From: Anaerolineales bacterium
GTDB lineage: Bacteria; Chloroflexota; Anaerolineae; Anaerolineales; Villigracilaceae
Length of the DNA stretch: 64,000 nt
Direction of reading: 5' to 3'
Assembly: GCA_030680795.1 (NCBI GenBank)
Contig: JAUXUL010000048.1
Location: 1-64,000 of the forward strand
Below the pieces are notes generated by a model. That model was given only the letters and a program-made list of their open reading frames with translations, made no database searches and was not told the DNA's origin. How positions within the stretch are numbered: position 1 is the first letter of the stretch; each line of letters opens with the position of its first letter. Made by a program: the position numbers and the translations under genes. This document shows, one piece after another, positions 1 to 8,112 of this stretch.

Positions 1-1395
1 GTTGCGAGCAAAAATCCGGAATATCTCGAACCCGTCAAACATTGTTTGCAAGCCATGGCTCGCGGCGGCATGTATGATGTCGTCGGAGGCGGCTTCGCCC
101 GTTACAGCACCGACAACCTTTGGCGGGTGCCGCATTTTGAAAAAATGCTCTACGACAACGCCCTGCTCGTCCGCGCATATTTGCATGCCTGGCAGGTTAC
201 CAAAGAGCCAGCCTTCAAACGCATCGTTGAAGAAACGCTAAATTTCGTCGCACGCGAAATGACCCACGAGCAAGGCGGTTTTTACTCATCGCTCGATGCA
301 GATTCTGAAGGTGAAGAAGGCAAGTTCTACGTTTGGTCCCGCGCTGAAATTCGGGTTGTCCTGAAAGATGATTCAGATTTTTTTGAAGCGGCTTACGGGA
401 TCAGCGCACAAGGAAATTGGGAGGGCCAGACAGTTCTCCAACGCACATTGGACGACGCCTCCCTGGCCGCCCGCTTCGGACTTAATCCGGAGGCTGTTCC
501 TGCAAAACTGGGGGACTCTCACTCCAGGCTATTATCTGCACGCGTTCTACGCATCCGCCCCCTCACAGATGACAAAGTCCTCACCGCGTGGAATGGACTC
601 ATGCTTTCGGCATTTGCAGAAGCGGCAAGAGTACTCCCAGACTCAAGTCCGCGCTCCGGCTATCTTGGTATGGCTACGCGCAGCGCAGAGTTCTTACTTT
701 CGGAATTAAGACCCGATGGAAAACTACGCCGCGTCTGGCGAAATGGACAAACGACAAACCAGGTTTTTCTCGAAGATTACGCCGCGTTGATAGCAGGATT
801 GCTGGAGTTATATCAAACTGACTTCAACAATAAATGGTTCACATCTGCAAAAGAACTGGCAGATGAAATGATCGAACGATTTGGCGACCCCGCCGGCGGC
901 TTCTTCGATACTCCACACGATAGCGAAAAACTCCTTATCCGCCCCAAAGATATCCAGGATCAGGCCACGCCTTCTGGAAATTCATTGGCTTGTCAGGCCT
1001 TGATAAAATTGGCCGCATATACAGATCAAGGAAGCTACCGCGACCTCGCAGAGAAATCACTGACCTTGATCACGGGCTTTGTTTTACGCCACCCACTCGG
1101 CTTTGCCAACTGGCTGTCAGCGGCGCAGAATGCTTGGGGAAACATGAAGCAGGTGGCAGTCTTGGGCGAAGCGCAGGATGACAACTTCCAGCGTATGCTC
1201 AATGTCCTTCGCGCGGAATACAGACCAAATGTGGTAACTGCCGCTTCATCCCATCCAATAAACGAGTGCGCCCCCGCCCTGCTGAGCGACAGGTCCATGA
1301 TAAAAAACAAAACCACCGCATATGTTTGCGAAGGATTTGTTTGCAAACAACCCACCACTGAAGTTGATGGTTTGATCGAACAATTAAGATTTTAA
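1..1395 (+). CDS. YyaL/DUF255-family protein, C-terminal part (5' end outside window)
   Basis: The frame is open from base 1 with no convincing start, so this is the C-terminal ~465 residues of a longer protein. Motifs GGGFARYSTDN, WRVPHFEKMLYDNA and GGFYSSLDADSEGEEGKFYVW are hallmarks of the YyaL/SPATA20 family (DUF255), where an N-terminal thioredoxin-like domain (not in the window) is followed by an alpha/alpha six-barrel like that of glycan-processing enzymes. Further family motifs are DDKVLTAWNGLM and ATPSGNSLA. The biochemical role is not established. A TTG at 46 is internal and is not a sensible start because homology extends upstream. It ends just before a convergent terminator shared with tatA. 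Family assignment is confident. Confidence 0.9.
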   Translation, partial: VASKNPEYLEPVKHCLQAMARGGMYDVVGGGFARYSTDNLWRVPHFEKMLYDNALLVRAYLHAWQVTKEPAFKRIVEETLNFVAREMTHEQGGFYSSLDADSEGEEGKFYVWSRAEIRVVLKDDSDFFEAAYGISAQGNWEGQTVLQRTLDDASLAARFGLNPEAVPAKLGDSHSRLLSARVLRIRPLTDDKVLTAWNGLMLSAFAEAARVLPDSSPRSGYLGMATRSAEFLLSELRPDGKLRRVWRNGQTTNQVFLEDYAALIAGLLELYQTDFNNKWFTSAKELADEMIERFGDPAGGFFDTPHDSEKLLIRPKDIQDQATPSGNSLACQALIKLAAYTDQGSYRDLAEKSLTLITGFVLRHPLGFANWLSAAQNAWGNMKQVAVLGEAQDDNFQRMLNVLRAEYRPNVVTAASSHPINECAPALLSDRSMIKNKTTAYVCEGFVCKQPTTEVDGLIEQLRF

Positions 1396-1474
1396 AAGCA
1401 ATCACCCGGATCCATTATATAAAGTATGAGGAAAGACCGGAACAATAATGGCATGGATTCACTAAACCAATAAC

Positions 1475-1505
1475 AAAAAGCTCCCCAGATCGGAGAGCCT
1501 TGTTT
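1475..1505. terminator. Bidirectional hairpin terminator between YyaL gene and tatA
   Basis: GCTCCCC (1480-1486) pairs with GGAGAGC (1492-1498), with one G-T wobble, around a short loop. The minus-strand side is followed by a T-run (AAAAA at 1475-1479 on plus), the plus side by CTTGTTTTA. It lies between convergent genes, so it could serve both. Confidence 0.6.
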
Positions 1506-1511
1506 TATCAC

Positions 1512-1691
1512 TTACTTATTATCTTCGCCTTCAGGCTTGTCAACTTCTTCTTCCTTTTTCCCCAATCCTTCGCGGAAGGATTTAATACTGCGCCCTAACT
1601 CCCCAGCGATCTTACCAATGCGCCCCGGACCAAAGATGAGAATCACTATGATGAGAATGATGATCCATTCCCAACCGCCTAATCGAAACAT
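1512..1691 (-). CDS. tatA: Sec-independent translocase TatA/E-family subunit (59 aa)
   Basis: A 59-residue ORF starts MFRLGGWEWIIILIIVILIF and then has FGPGRIGKIAGELGRSIK: one short N-terminal membrane helix, the FGPG hinge, an amphipathic helix with the GxxxxxxGxSIKxF pattern, and an acidic/lysine tail. This is the classic TatA architecture, although slightly shorter than usual. TatA multimers form the pore for folded twin-arginine substrates in the cytoplasmic membrane. No tatC or tatB lies nearby in this window. A GGAG sequence (GGAGTTAACC on the minus strand) precedes the ATG. It follows fabH on the same strand with a gap of about 56 bp and may be cotranscribed with it. Confidence 0.88.
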   Translation of the reverse strand: MFRLGGWEWIIILIIVILIFGPGRIGKIAGELGRSIKSFREGLGKKEEEVDKPEGEDNK

Positions 1692-1747
1692 GGTTAACTC
1701 CTTTTGTGATATTGCAAGTATCGTACCACGTTTGAACGAAAAAGTGG

Positions 1748-2851
1748 TTAGAGTTCTTTTCGCGAGAAGAAGCCTTCAATGAAACGAATGGCGCGGCGGA
1801 CAAACGAACGCAGGCGCGCAAAGAAGCGATATTGTTCGGGATGGACATGTTTCTTTGCCGGGATGGGGCCTGTCCATTCGACGACCATGGCACCCCAGGT
1901 TAAGCCTGCTCCGAAGCCGACGAACACAACCTTATCTCCGGGCTTTACCCGTCCATCTTGCGCCGCTTCGACTGTGGCAATCGGAATGGAGGCTGTGGAA
2001 GTATTTCCATAGCGATCCACATTGACTACAAATTTATCCATTGGAAGTTTGAGGTATTTTGCTGCTGTTTCCACAATGCGGTAATTTGCCTGGTGGGGAA
2101 TGATACATTGCACATCATCGAGGGTCATGCCAGCCAACTGCAACGCTTCAAGGGTGGCACGCCCCATCACGCGGGTGGCAAACCGAAAAACTTCCTTGCC
2201 ATCCATTTGAATAAAATGTTTGCCTTCGTAAATGGTTGCTTCGCTTGCCGGATGGCGTGAACCGCCGCCAAGCAGAGTCAACGAATCTGCCCCGGAACCA
2301 TCCGAGTGCATCACAGCGGATAAAACTCCGCCCGGTCTTTCACTTGCCTGCAGAACAAAAGCCCCCGCCCCATCCCCAAAAAGGATGCAGGTATTACGGT
2401 CTTTCCAATCTATAAAACGAGAAAGGGTTTCGGTGCCAATCACCAAAGCATTCTTTATGGAACCACTCCGAATAGCTTGCGTTGCCATATTGGCTGCATA
2501 AATAAAACCCGAACAGGCGGCGGATAGATCGAAAGCGCCTGCTTTGGTTGCGCCGATTTGATCTTGAATAAGACAAGCGGTTGCAGGAAAAATATATTCA
2601 GGCGAGGAGGATGCGCAAATAATCAAATCCAACTCGGTGGGCGCAAGGTTAGCAACTTTCAAGGCTTTGATGGAAGCCTTCACGGCCAGGGTGGACGGAA
2701 ATTCATTCTCCCTGGCAATGTGACGCTCACGAATACCCGTTCGATCACGGATCCACTCATCGTTGGTATCTACAAGCTTGGCAATATCGTCGTTGGTCAG
2801 AACGGGCTCAGGTACATACATGCCCCAGCCCGTAATATGCGCAAATGGCAT
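1748..2851 (-). CDS. fabH: 3-oxoacyl-ACP synthase III (KAS III)
   Basis: FabH initiates type II fatty acid synthesis by condensing acetyl-CoA (or a branched acyl-CoA) with malonyl-ACP in the cytoplasm. Visible signatures are TNDEWIRDRTGI near residue 30, the active-site cysteine in AACSGF (about Cys114), IIPHQANYRI (catalytic His) and NVDRYGNTSTASIP (catalytic Asn), and a glycine-rich GFGAGLTWG end. At 367 aa it is ~40 residues longer than typical FabH. The extra C-terminal tail is basic and aromatic and could be an amphipathic membrane-associating helix (inference). An AAAGGAG ribosome site precedes the ATG. fabF lies 10 bp upstream, so the two are one operon. Confidence 0.95.
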   Translation of the reverse strand: MPFAHITGWGMYVPEPVLTNDDIAKLVDTNDEWIRDRTGIRERHIARENEFPSTLAVKASIKALKVANLAPTELDLIICASSSPEYIFPATACLIQDQIGATKAGAFDLSAACSGFIYAANMATQAIRSGSIKNALVIGTETLSRFIDWKDRNTCILFGDGAGAFVLQASERPGGVLSAVMHSDGSGADSLTLLGGGSRHPASEATIYEGKHFIQMDGKEVFRFATRVMGRATLEALQLAGMTLDDVQCIIPHQANYRIVETAAKYLKLPMDKFVVNVDRYGNTSTASIPIATVEAAQDGRVKPGDKVVFVGFGAGLTWGAMVVEWTGPIPAKKHVHPEQYRFFARLRSFVRRAIRFIEGFFSRKEL

Positions 2852-2861
2852 TCTTGCTCCT

Positions 2862-4100
2862 TTATTTGAAACGGCTTAAGATCAATGTGGCATTATGGCC
2901 GCCAAATCCAAACGAGTTGGACATGACATTATTTACGGTTGCTTTGCGCGGCTGGTTGGGAACATAATCCAGATCACAGACGGGATCGGGGGTTTCATAG
3001 TTAATGGTAGGAGGCAGGATATTCTCCAGGATCGTCAGCGTGCCGATGACCGCTTCCAATGCGCCGGATGCCCCCAGCAAATGTCCTGTCATGGATTTGG
3101 TGGAAGAAACAGGGGTTTGATATGCCTGTTCGCCAAACACGCTCTTGATTGCGGCAGTTTCGCTCTTATCGTTCAAATATGTGGAAGTGCCATGAGCATT
3201 GATGTAACTAATATCAGCGGGTTTAAGTCCGGCATTTTCCAGCGCGAGAGTCATGGAGATCGCCGCCCCTACTCCATTTTCCGCAGGCGCAGAGACATGA
3301 TGCGCGTCATCCGTTGTCCCGTAACCTGTAAACTCACATAAGATATTCGCACCGCGTGCCTGTGCATATTCAAGCGACTCGAGAATCAAAATGGCTGAAC
3401 CTTCACCCATCAAGAACCCGTCCCGATCTTTGTCAAATGGGCGGGATGCTTTTTGCGGATCATCATTGCGGGTGGACAAAGCGGTCATAACATTCATGCC
3501 CGCCATGGAGATTGATGTAATTGGGGCTTCTGACGCTCCTGCGATCATGGCATCGGCCGAACCACGTCGAATCATTTCAGCGGCTTCACCGACCGAATTT
3601 GTACCAGATGCACAGGCAGTGGCAAGCGACATGTTAGGCCCGCGCGCGCCCACCCGAATGGCAATACTCCCAGCGGCGCTATCTGAAATCATCATCGGGA
3701 TGAGGAATGGGCTGACGCGTTCAGGTCCGCGCTCGCGCAAAACATCGTATTGTTCAAGCAGGGTGATGATTCCGCCGATGCCGGTTCCGATCAATATACC
3801 CACGCGATTATGATTCGATTCATCTATCTTGAAATTTGCATGTTCCATGGCTTCCAGTGTTGCCGCAGTGGCGAATTGAGTAAAACGGTCCATCTTGCGG
3901 GCATCGCGTGTGCCAAACATAGCGGCAGCGTCAAATCCTTTCACTTCTGCCGCAAACTTTGTTTTGTGGGCGCTCGCATCAAATGCAGTTATGGGAGCCG
4001 CGCCAGATTTCCCTGCCAGCAGCGCACCCCAGGTGTCTTTCACATTATTTCCGACCGGGCTTACACAACCCAGACCTGTCACAACTACGCGTTTCCTCAT
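2862..4100 (-). CDS. fabF: 3-oxoacyl-ACP synthase II (KAS II)
   Basis: FabF carries out the elongation condensations of fatty acid synthesis, joining acyl-ACP with malonyl-ACP. The 412-aa length is standard. The catalytic triad is visible: nucleophile Cys163 in TACASGTNSVG, first histidine in NAHGTSTYLNDKSE, second in KSMTGHLLGASGA, with the C-terminal NSFGFGGHNA loop. TAAGGAG lies upstream of the ATG. It is the first gene of a fabF-fabH pair. The acpP gene that is often a neighbour in other bacteria is not next to it here. Confidence 0.96.
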   Translation of the reverse strand: MRKRVVVTGLGCVSPVGNNVKDTWGALLAGKSGAAPITAFDASAHKTKFAAEVKGFDAAAMFGTRDARKMDRFTQFATAATLEAMEHANFKIDESNHNRVGILIGTGIGGIITLLEQYDVLRERGPERVSPFLIPMMISDSAAGSIAIRVGARGPNMSLATACASGTNSVGEAAEMIRRGSADAMIAGASEAPITSISMAGMNVMTALSTRNDDPQKASRPFDKDRDGFLMGEGSAILILESLEYAQARGANILCEFTGYGTTDDAHHVSAPAENGVGAAISMTLALENAGLKPADISYINAHGTSTYLNDKSETAAIKSVFGEQAYQTPVSSTKSMTGHLLGASGALEAVIGTLTILENILPPTINYETPDPVCDLDYVPNQPRKATVNNVMSNSFGFGGHNATLILSRFK

Positions 4101-4251
4101 TATTCTGATACTCCTTAAACATTGTATTTCAGTTGACCTCTTGCATAAGTATTCGCAGGAGCCCGCGCTGATCCATTCGCGTACGATGTCGCCTGAGGTC
4201 AGACAAATAACATGTCCTCACTCCGCTCAGCGAAAATCCTGGGTATAACAA

Positions 4252-4285
4252 ATAAGGGACAAGTGAATTTGTCCCCTATTTTTGT
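4252..4285. terminator. Hairpin terminator downstream of the HAD-DinB gene
   Basis: GGGACAA (4256-4262) pairs with TTGTCCC (4269-4275). The minus-strand reading continues into TTATTTGTT and the plus reading into CTATTTTTG. It lies just past the stop of the minus-strand gene ending at 4323. The remaining spacer to fabF (about 4110-4250) shows nothing else recognisable. Confidence 0.6.
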
Positions 4286-4322
4286 AATAACACTGGCACA
4301 GGCTGGAAGACACGCAAAAACC

Positions 4323-5513
4323 TTACATTTTTTTCAAAGTAGTCCAGGCTTGTTGCATATGCATTCGGTCATGGTCGGCCATAAAACTGATCACTTCAAG
4401 AAAATTTGTCGGACCAAATATGGCATGACGCGCTTTACGCTGCCAGTCTATCTGCGCCATATTTTTCAGCAGCGCCAGCGTTTCACATCTCGCATCATTA
4501 AATTCTTTTAAAGCAGAATTGCCACATTCATGCAAATAATCACGCTGGCTCGCCCACACTGCCGTATCCGGGCGCGGAATAAAAGGCTCGCTTTGTTCTT
4601 TGAAAAGTCTGATCTGCATCTGGTGGACTTCGCGTTCGCTATCACGCAGATGGCAGACAAGTTCTGTTAATGACCAATCGTCAGGAGCAGGCTTGCGCGA
4701 CCATGAAGCAGAATCTAATCCATGCAGCAACCCATTCAACGCGGCCGGAGTTGCGGATATGATTCCCATTACAGAGGCCATTGATTTGAAGGATGGCATT
4801 AAGGATGCGGGATCAGTGGATTCAAGCCACAGACGTAGATCATCTAATTTACCGCGGGGTCCCGCCTTGTGTCCAAAACTGGAAGCGGGTTCTACATCCA
4901 CGTGATAGGCAGACAGCCCAAGCTTTTTCGCGGGGAGGATGTCGCGTTCCATATCGTTCCCGACCATCAGTACAGGACCCGCGGGCCAGCCCAAGCGGGC
5001 GAGAATTTCAGCATAATAGGCGGGATGTGTTTTTGAAAAATGAAAATTTTCGTAAGTTGAAATAAGTTCAAACTGCTGTGGGTCAAAACCAGCCCAACGC
5101 AAACGATGATACGTGGCTTTACGAGGCAAAAGTGGGTCCGTGGCAATTGCAATGCGATACCCTTTTGATAGCGCCCAATCTACAAATGGTTTTGCTTCAG
5201 GGATCTGCGATGTCAGGCCCGCCAGGCTTGGAAAAATATTGTCGTAAAAATTTTCAATAGCAGGTTCAAGATCACTGCGGGAAATGTTGAGCTGCGGATA
5301 AAATTCGGCCTCGAAGACTTCCTGCAGAGATCGGGAAAAATCATCACTTTCATTCATCTGACGGGTGCCGGAAAGCAAAGCGCGGAACATGAGGTCGGGA
5401 GCGATGTGCGGCGCAAGTTCCTTGGATAAAGCCTGAAAACATGCAGGCATAAAAACCTGCAAATTTGTATTAAGCAGTGTGTCGTCCAGGTCAAGCAGGA
5501 GTGTGAGCGTCAT
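4323..5513 (-). CDS. HAD-superfamily hydrolase fused to a DinB-like domain
   Basis: Residues ~1-235 are a haloacid-dehalogenase phosphatase: motif I LLDLDDTLLNTN, motif II region AIATDPLLPRKA, and motif III/IV with KTHPAYYAEILARLG and MVGNDMERDILPAKKLGL. From ~245 to 396 the sequence changes to a four-helix-bundle DinB/YfiT-type domain: WSLTELVCHLRDSEREVHQMQ and SFMADHDRMHMQQ place histidines where this family binds a divalent metal. HAD enzymes usually dephosphorylate small metabolites, while DinB-like proteins include thiol transferases of unknown substrate. I infer one cytoplasmic bifunctional protein. No frameshift joins the halves, so the fusion is genuine in this sequence. Substrate unknown. 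Confidence 0.85.
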   Translation of the reverse strand: MTLTLLLDLDDTLLNTNLQVFMPACFQALSKELAPHIAPDLMFRALLSGTRQMNESDDFSRSLQEVFEAEFYPQLNISRSDLEPAIENFYDNIFPSLAGLTSQIPEAKPFVDWALSKGYRIAIATDPLLPRKATYHRLRWAGFDPQQFELISTYENFHFSKTHPAYYAEILARLGWPAGPVLMVGNDMERDILPAKKLGLSAYHVDVEPASSFGHKAGPRGKLDDLRLWLESTDPASLMPSFKSMASVMGIISATPAALNGLLHGLDSASWSRKPAPDDWSLTELVCHLRDSEREVHQMQIRLFKEQSEPFIPRPDTAVWASQRDYLHECGNSALKEFNDARCETLALLKNMAQIDWQRKARHAIFGPTNFLEVISFMADHDRMHMQQAWTTLKKM

Positions 5514-5541
5514 TTTTTTAAGACCCCCCGGGGTCTGGGGT

Positions 5542-5871
5542 TTACTCTTTTATTTCAAATGTGAATGGCAGGGCATGACATTCTCCACACCCGACCTGCA
5601 GTTCTGAAACTTCCCGTTTTGATTTTTCGCAAAACGCGCTGACCTGCACTCGACGTTGAAAAATGGCTGTGATCGGACGAGCCGTCACAGCCTTCAATTT
5701 CATATGCTGGCAGGAATTGGCGCGCGCAATACCTGGCACTGGGCAGGTATTGCACAGGTCACGCGACCAGTTCTGTCCCTGTACCTGCAATAAGCGGCAT
5801 TCTTCCACATTGCGGCCGCGATAATAATCGCCAAAGAAGTGTGGGCATTCGCGCCCGGCGGGTGTTTTCAT
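5542..5871 (-). CDS. Small cysteine-rich conserved protein, function unknown
   Basis: The 109-aa product is unrecognised by name. It has cysteines spaced as ECPHF, EECRLLQ, LCNTCPVPGIARANSCQHM, FCEKSK and VGCGECHALPF, suggesting a metal (zinc or iron-sulfur) site. I chose the ATG at 5871 (MKTPAGRECPHFFG) because residues upstream of it read through a repeat-like spacer. It lies between efp and the HAD-DinB gene on the same strand. The CxxC motifs and lack of signal peptide suggest a cytoplasmic protein. Confidence 0.6.
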   Translation of the reverse strand: MKTPAGRECPHFFGDYYRGRNVEECRLLQVQGQNWSRDLCNTCPVPGIARANSCQHMKLKAVTARPITAIFQRRVQVSAFCEKSKREVSELQVGCGECHALPFTFEIKE

Positions 5872-5946
5872 AGGGAAGGTAGATAAGTACACAAGTAAGC
5901 AGGTGGACAATATGCGCCTGCATATTTGTTTCCTTGTTTACGAACT

Positions 5947-6504
5947 TTACACACGTGTAACGTATTCGCCTGTGCGGGTATCCACGCGAATCGTGTCGCC
6001 AATGTTGACGAAGTTGGGACATTGCACGGTCACGCCGCTTTCTGTGGTGACTTTCTTGGTTACGCCTGTGGCCGTATCGCCGCGAATTGCCATTTCAGCC
6101 TCGACAACTTTGAGATCTACGGAGGTGGGTAATTCCACATCAATGGCTTCGCCTTTGTAGAAAGTCAGCTTGACTTCCATGCCTTCTTTAAGATATAAAG
6201 CGCTTTCACCGAGTGATTCCTTTTTGATGGCCGGTTGATCAAAAGTCTGGTTATCCATAAAGAAGTACATGTCGCCATCGTTGTACATGTATGAAACATT
6301 TGCGAAGTCGAGGCTGACATCCTGCACCGACTGGCCAGAGCTGAATGTACGTTCAATTGTAGAGCCGGTTAACAAATTGCGGGCTTTCACTTTAATATTG
6401 GCATTACCGCGGCCGGTTTTGTTATGGCTGTAATCCAATACCTTTAAGAGATTGCCGTCCAATTCAAAAGTGACACCTTTGCGAAGTTCATTTACATCGA
6501 TCAT
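5947..6504 (-). CDS. efp: Elongation factor P
   Basis: EF-P enters the ribosomal E site and rescues ribosomes stalled at polyproline stretches. The 185-aa protein shows the KOW-like domain I, two OB domains and the C-terminal signature GDTIRVDTRTGEYV. The loop tip that inserts near the peptidyl-transferase centre reads NKTGRGNANIKV, so the tip residue is Arg32 rather than the lysine modified by EpmA/B in Escherichia coli. Thermus EF-P also has arginine there, as I recall. AAGGAAAG precedes the ATG. No modification enzyme is encoded nearby. Confidence 0.96.
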   Translation of the reverse strand: MIDVNELRKGVTFELDGNLLKVLDYSHNKTGRGNANIKVKARNLLTGSTIERTFSSGQSVQDVSLDFANVSYMYNDGDMYFFMDNQTFDQPAIKKESLGESALYLKEGMEVKLTFYKGEAIDVELPTSVDLKVVEAEMAIRGDTATGVTKKVTTESGVTVQCPNFVNIGDTIRVDTRTGEYVTRV

Positions 6505-6535
6505 ACTTAAACTTTCCTTAACTATTTGATTTTAT

Positions 6536-6668
6536 TAACTCACCTTATGCACTTTGATATCTTTTAGCGTATCACCCTGACCCTGAACGATAGTGAAGGG
6601 GAAGGGTCTCCACGATATTCTCAGAGATTCTTCGCTTCGCTCAGAACGACACTGCGCAAGGTGAGTTA
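6536..6668. repeat. MITE-like element, copy 1 (133 bp)
   Basis: The left end TAACTCACCTTATGCACT is matched by an inverted right end AGTGCGCAAGGTGAGTTA-type sequence (ACTGCGCAAGGTGAGTTA, ending 6668). Inside is the recurrent string AGATTCTTCGCTTCGCTCAG. It carries no ORF. TTA/TAA lies at both flanks, compatible with a short AT target duplication. It occupies most of the efp-mogA spacer. Related copies are at 23546-23780 and 49178-49294. Confidence 0.75.
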
Positions 6669-6732
6669 TTAATAAAGCGGGCGGATTATACCAATGAGTT
6701 TAGAGCAATGTCCAGTTTTCAGTGAACAGTTA

Positions 6733-7227
6733 TCAGTGGGAGGATTCGGAGGATGGATCCTCTTTGAGTAGTTGAACAGCGTGAGACAGAACAGGTATGA
6801 CGGTTTGTAAATTTTCGACTGCGCCTGTGGGGCTGCCGGGTAAATTGATGATCAGGGTTCGTCCACGGATGCCGGCGATGGCCCGTGAGAGCATGGCGTG
6901 CGGGGTCATCTTAAGGCTTTCCGCGCGCATGGTTTCAACCAGCCCGGGCGTATCTCTTTGAATGACTGCGCGAGTGGCTTCCGGGGCAACATCCCGCGCG
7001 GCAAAGCCTGTACTTCCAGTCGTGAGGATGACGTCCATTTCACCGCTGTCTGCCCATTCTGTCAAAGTAGCGCGGATGACAGATAATTCGTCCGGGAGGA
7101 TTTTCTCTCTGGCGATTGACCAGTTTTGAGCACGAATAAGCTGCGCGAGGGCAGGGCCGGAGGCGTCTTCCCGTTCCCCGCGCGAGGAGCGGTCAGAGAG
7201 AGTTAGGATCCCAAATCGAATTGTCAT
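6733..7227 (-). CDS. mogA: MogA/MoaB-family molybdopterin adenylyltransferase
   Basis: Residues carry the MoCF-biosynthesis fold: IRFGILTLSDRSSRGEREDASGP at the N-terminus, the substrate loop LTTGSTGFAARDVAPEAT, and NLPGSPTGAVENL near the C-terminus. Enzymes of this family adenylate molybdopterin before molybdate insertion. MoaB-like members are close relatives, so the exact name is not certain. I start at the internal ATG (MTIRFG), because the five extra codons upstream do not resemble the family. It is the last gene of a minus-strand series lon - receiver - GNAT - mogA, although the 70-bp gap before it could hold its own promoter. Confidence 0.85.
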   Translation of the reverse strand: MTIRFGILTLSDRSSRGEREDASGPALAQLIRAQNWSIAREKILPDELSVIRATLTEWADSGEMDVILTTGSTGFAARDVAPEATRAVIQRDTPGLVETMRAESLKMTPHAMLSRAIAGIRGRTLIINLPGSPTGAVENLQTVIPVLSHAVQLLKEDPSSESSH

Positions 7228-7297
7228 TACCGCTCGTTGCATAAATTACCAAACTTTCTTGAAAATATTCTGTGTAAAAATCACGACTCTGGTTTGG

Positions 7298-7750
7298 TTA
7301 TTCGGGCGGCACGCTGTAAAATTCTTTTGCAAAAACAAGGTCAGCTTTTACATGCTGCCAGCCGCGATTTTTATAGAACTGGATGGCTTCTGCGTTATCG
7401 TCGAGTACGTGCAATAAACATTTGAGACAGCCTTTGGCTTGCAGGCGTTTTTCCACTTCTGTAAGAAGCATGACGCCAATACCCTGTCCGCGAAATTCTT
7501 TATGAACCGCAAGGTGATAGATCGCGCCGCGGCGGCCGTCAAACGCGCCAATGACTGTGCCGATAATCTCGTTGTTTGTTTCAGCAACCAAAAACAACTC
7601 GGGGTCGCGTTCAAGTTTTTTCTGGGTTTCCTCAGGAGTATCTGAACGCCCCACATTCATCCCTGTTTCAATGCTCTGCCATAACTTTAATATGCGGTCA
7701 TAATCATTTGTAAAGGAAAATTCACGAATATTTATTGACGGATTCATCAT
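7298..7750 (-). CDS. GNAT-family N-acetyltransferase
   Basis: The 150-aa protein has the GNAT acetyl-CoA site: IYHLAVHKEFRGQGIGVMLL (motif A, the R/Q-x-x-G-x-G/A pyrophosphate loop) followed by the NAEAIQFYKNRGW motif B. It resembles the RimI-like/small-molecule acetyltransferases; the acceptor is unknown. The ATG overlaps the stop of the receiver gene (ATGATGA), indicating translational coupling. Confidence 0.85.
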   Translation of the reverse strand: MMNPSINIREFSFTNDYDRILKLWQSIETGMNVGRSDTPEETQKKLERDPELFLVAETNNEIIGTVIGAFDGRRGAIYHLAVHKEFRGQGIGVMLLTEVEKRLQAKGCLKCLLHVLDDNAEAIQFYKNRGWQHVKADLVFAKEFYSVPPE

Positions 7751-8112
7751 GCAGATCGAATGGTTTGTTTCAAGATCGCGATCAGGTCATCGGGCATGTA
7801 AGGCTTGAGTAAAAAGCCGTTTGCGCCGCGACGAATACATTCATTTTTTACACTTGCGCCGGATGACATCACAACGCGCACATCAGTTGTATCTTGTGAA
7901 TTGCGCAGGCTGTCTAAAATATCCAACCCGTTCTGTTGCGAAAGATGCACATCCAACAATATCACATCCGGTTTTTCCCTCCGCACAACCGCAAGCACAT
8001 CTGCATCTGCCTGCAATGCCACCACATCGAATCCTTCCATTTTTAACAATGTTTTTAATAGTGACACCATGTTCTGATCATCTTCGGCGAGCAGGACTTT
8101 TGCCTTTGACAT
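7747..8112 (-). CDS. Stand-alone response-regulator receiver (CheY-like)
   Basis: A 121-aa single REC domain with no output domain. The acidic pair is in LLAEDDQN, the phospho-acceptor Asp is in VILLDVHLS (about residue 54), the switch Ser is in VVMSSGAS and the conserved Lys is in [10 protein letters not shown]. It would act by phosphorylation-dependent protein contact. No histidine kinase is encoded nearby. Its first 35 bases overlap the 3' end of lon on the same strand, and it is coupled to the GNAT gene downstream. Confidence 0.92.
   Translation of the reverse strand: MSKAKVLLAEDDQNMVSLLKTLLKMEGFDVVALQADADVLAVVRREKPDVILLDVHLSQQNGLDILDSLRNSQDTTDVRVVMSSGASVKNECIRRGANGFLLKPYMPDDLIAILKQTIRSA

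Noticed and set aside
4101-4250. Possible acpP between fabF and the next gene
   Set aside because: No ORF with the DSLD phosphopantetheine motif; the spacer is non-coding.
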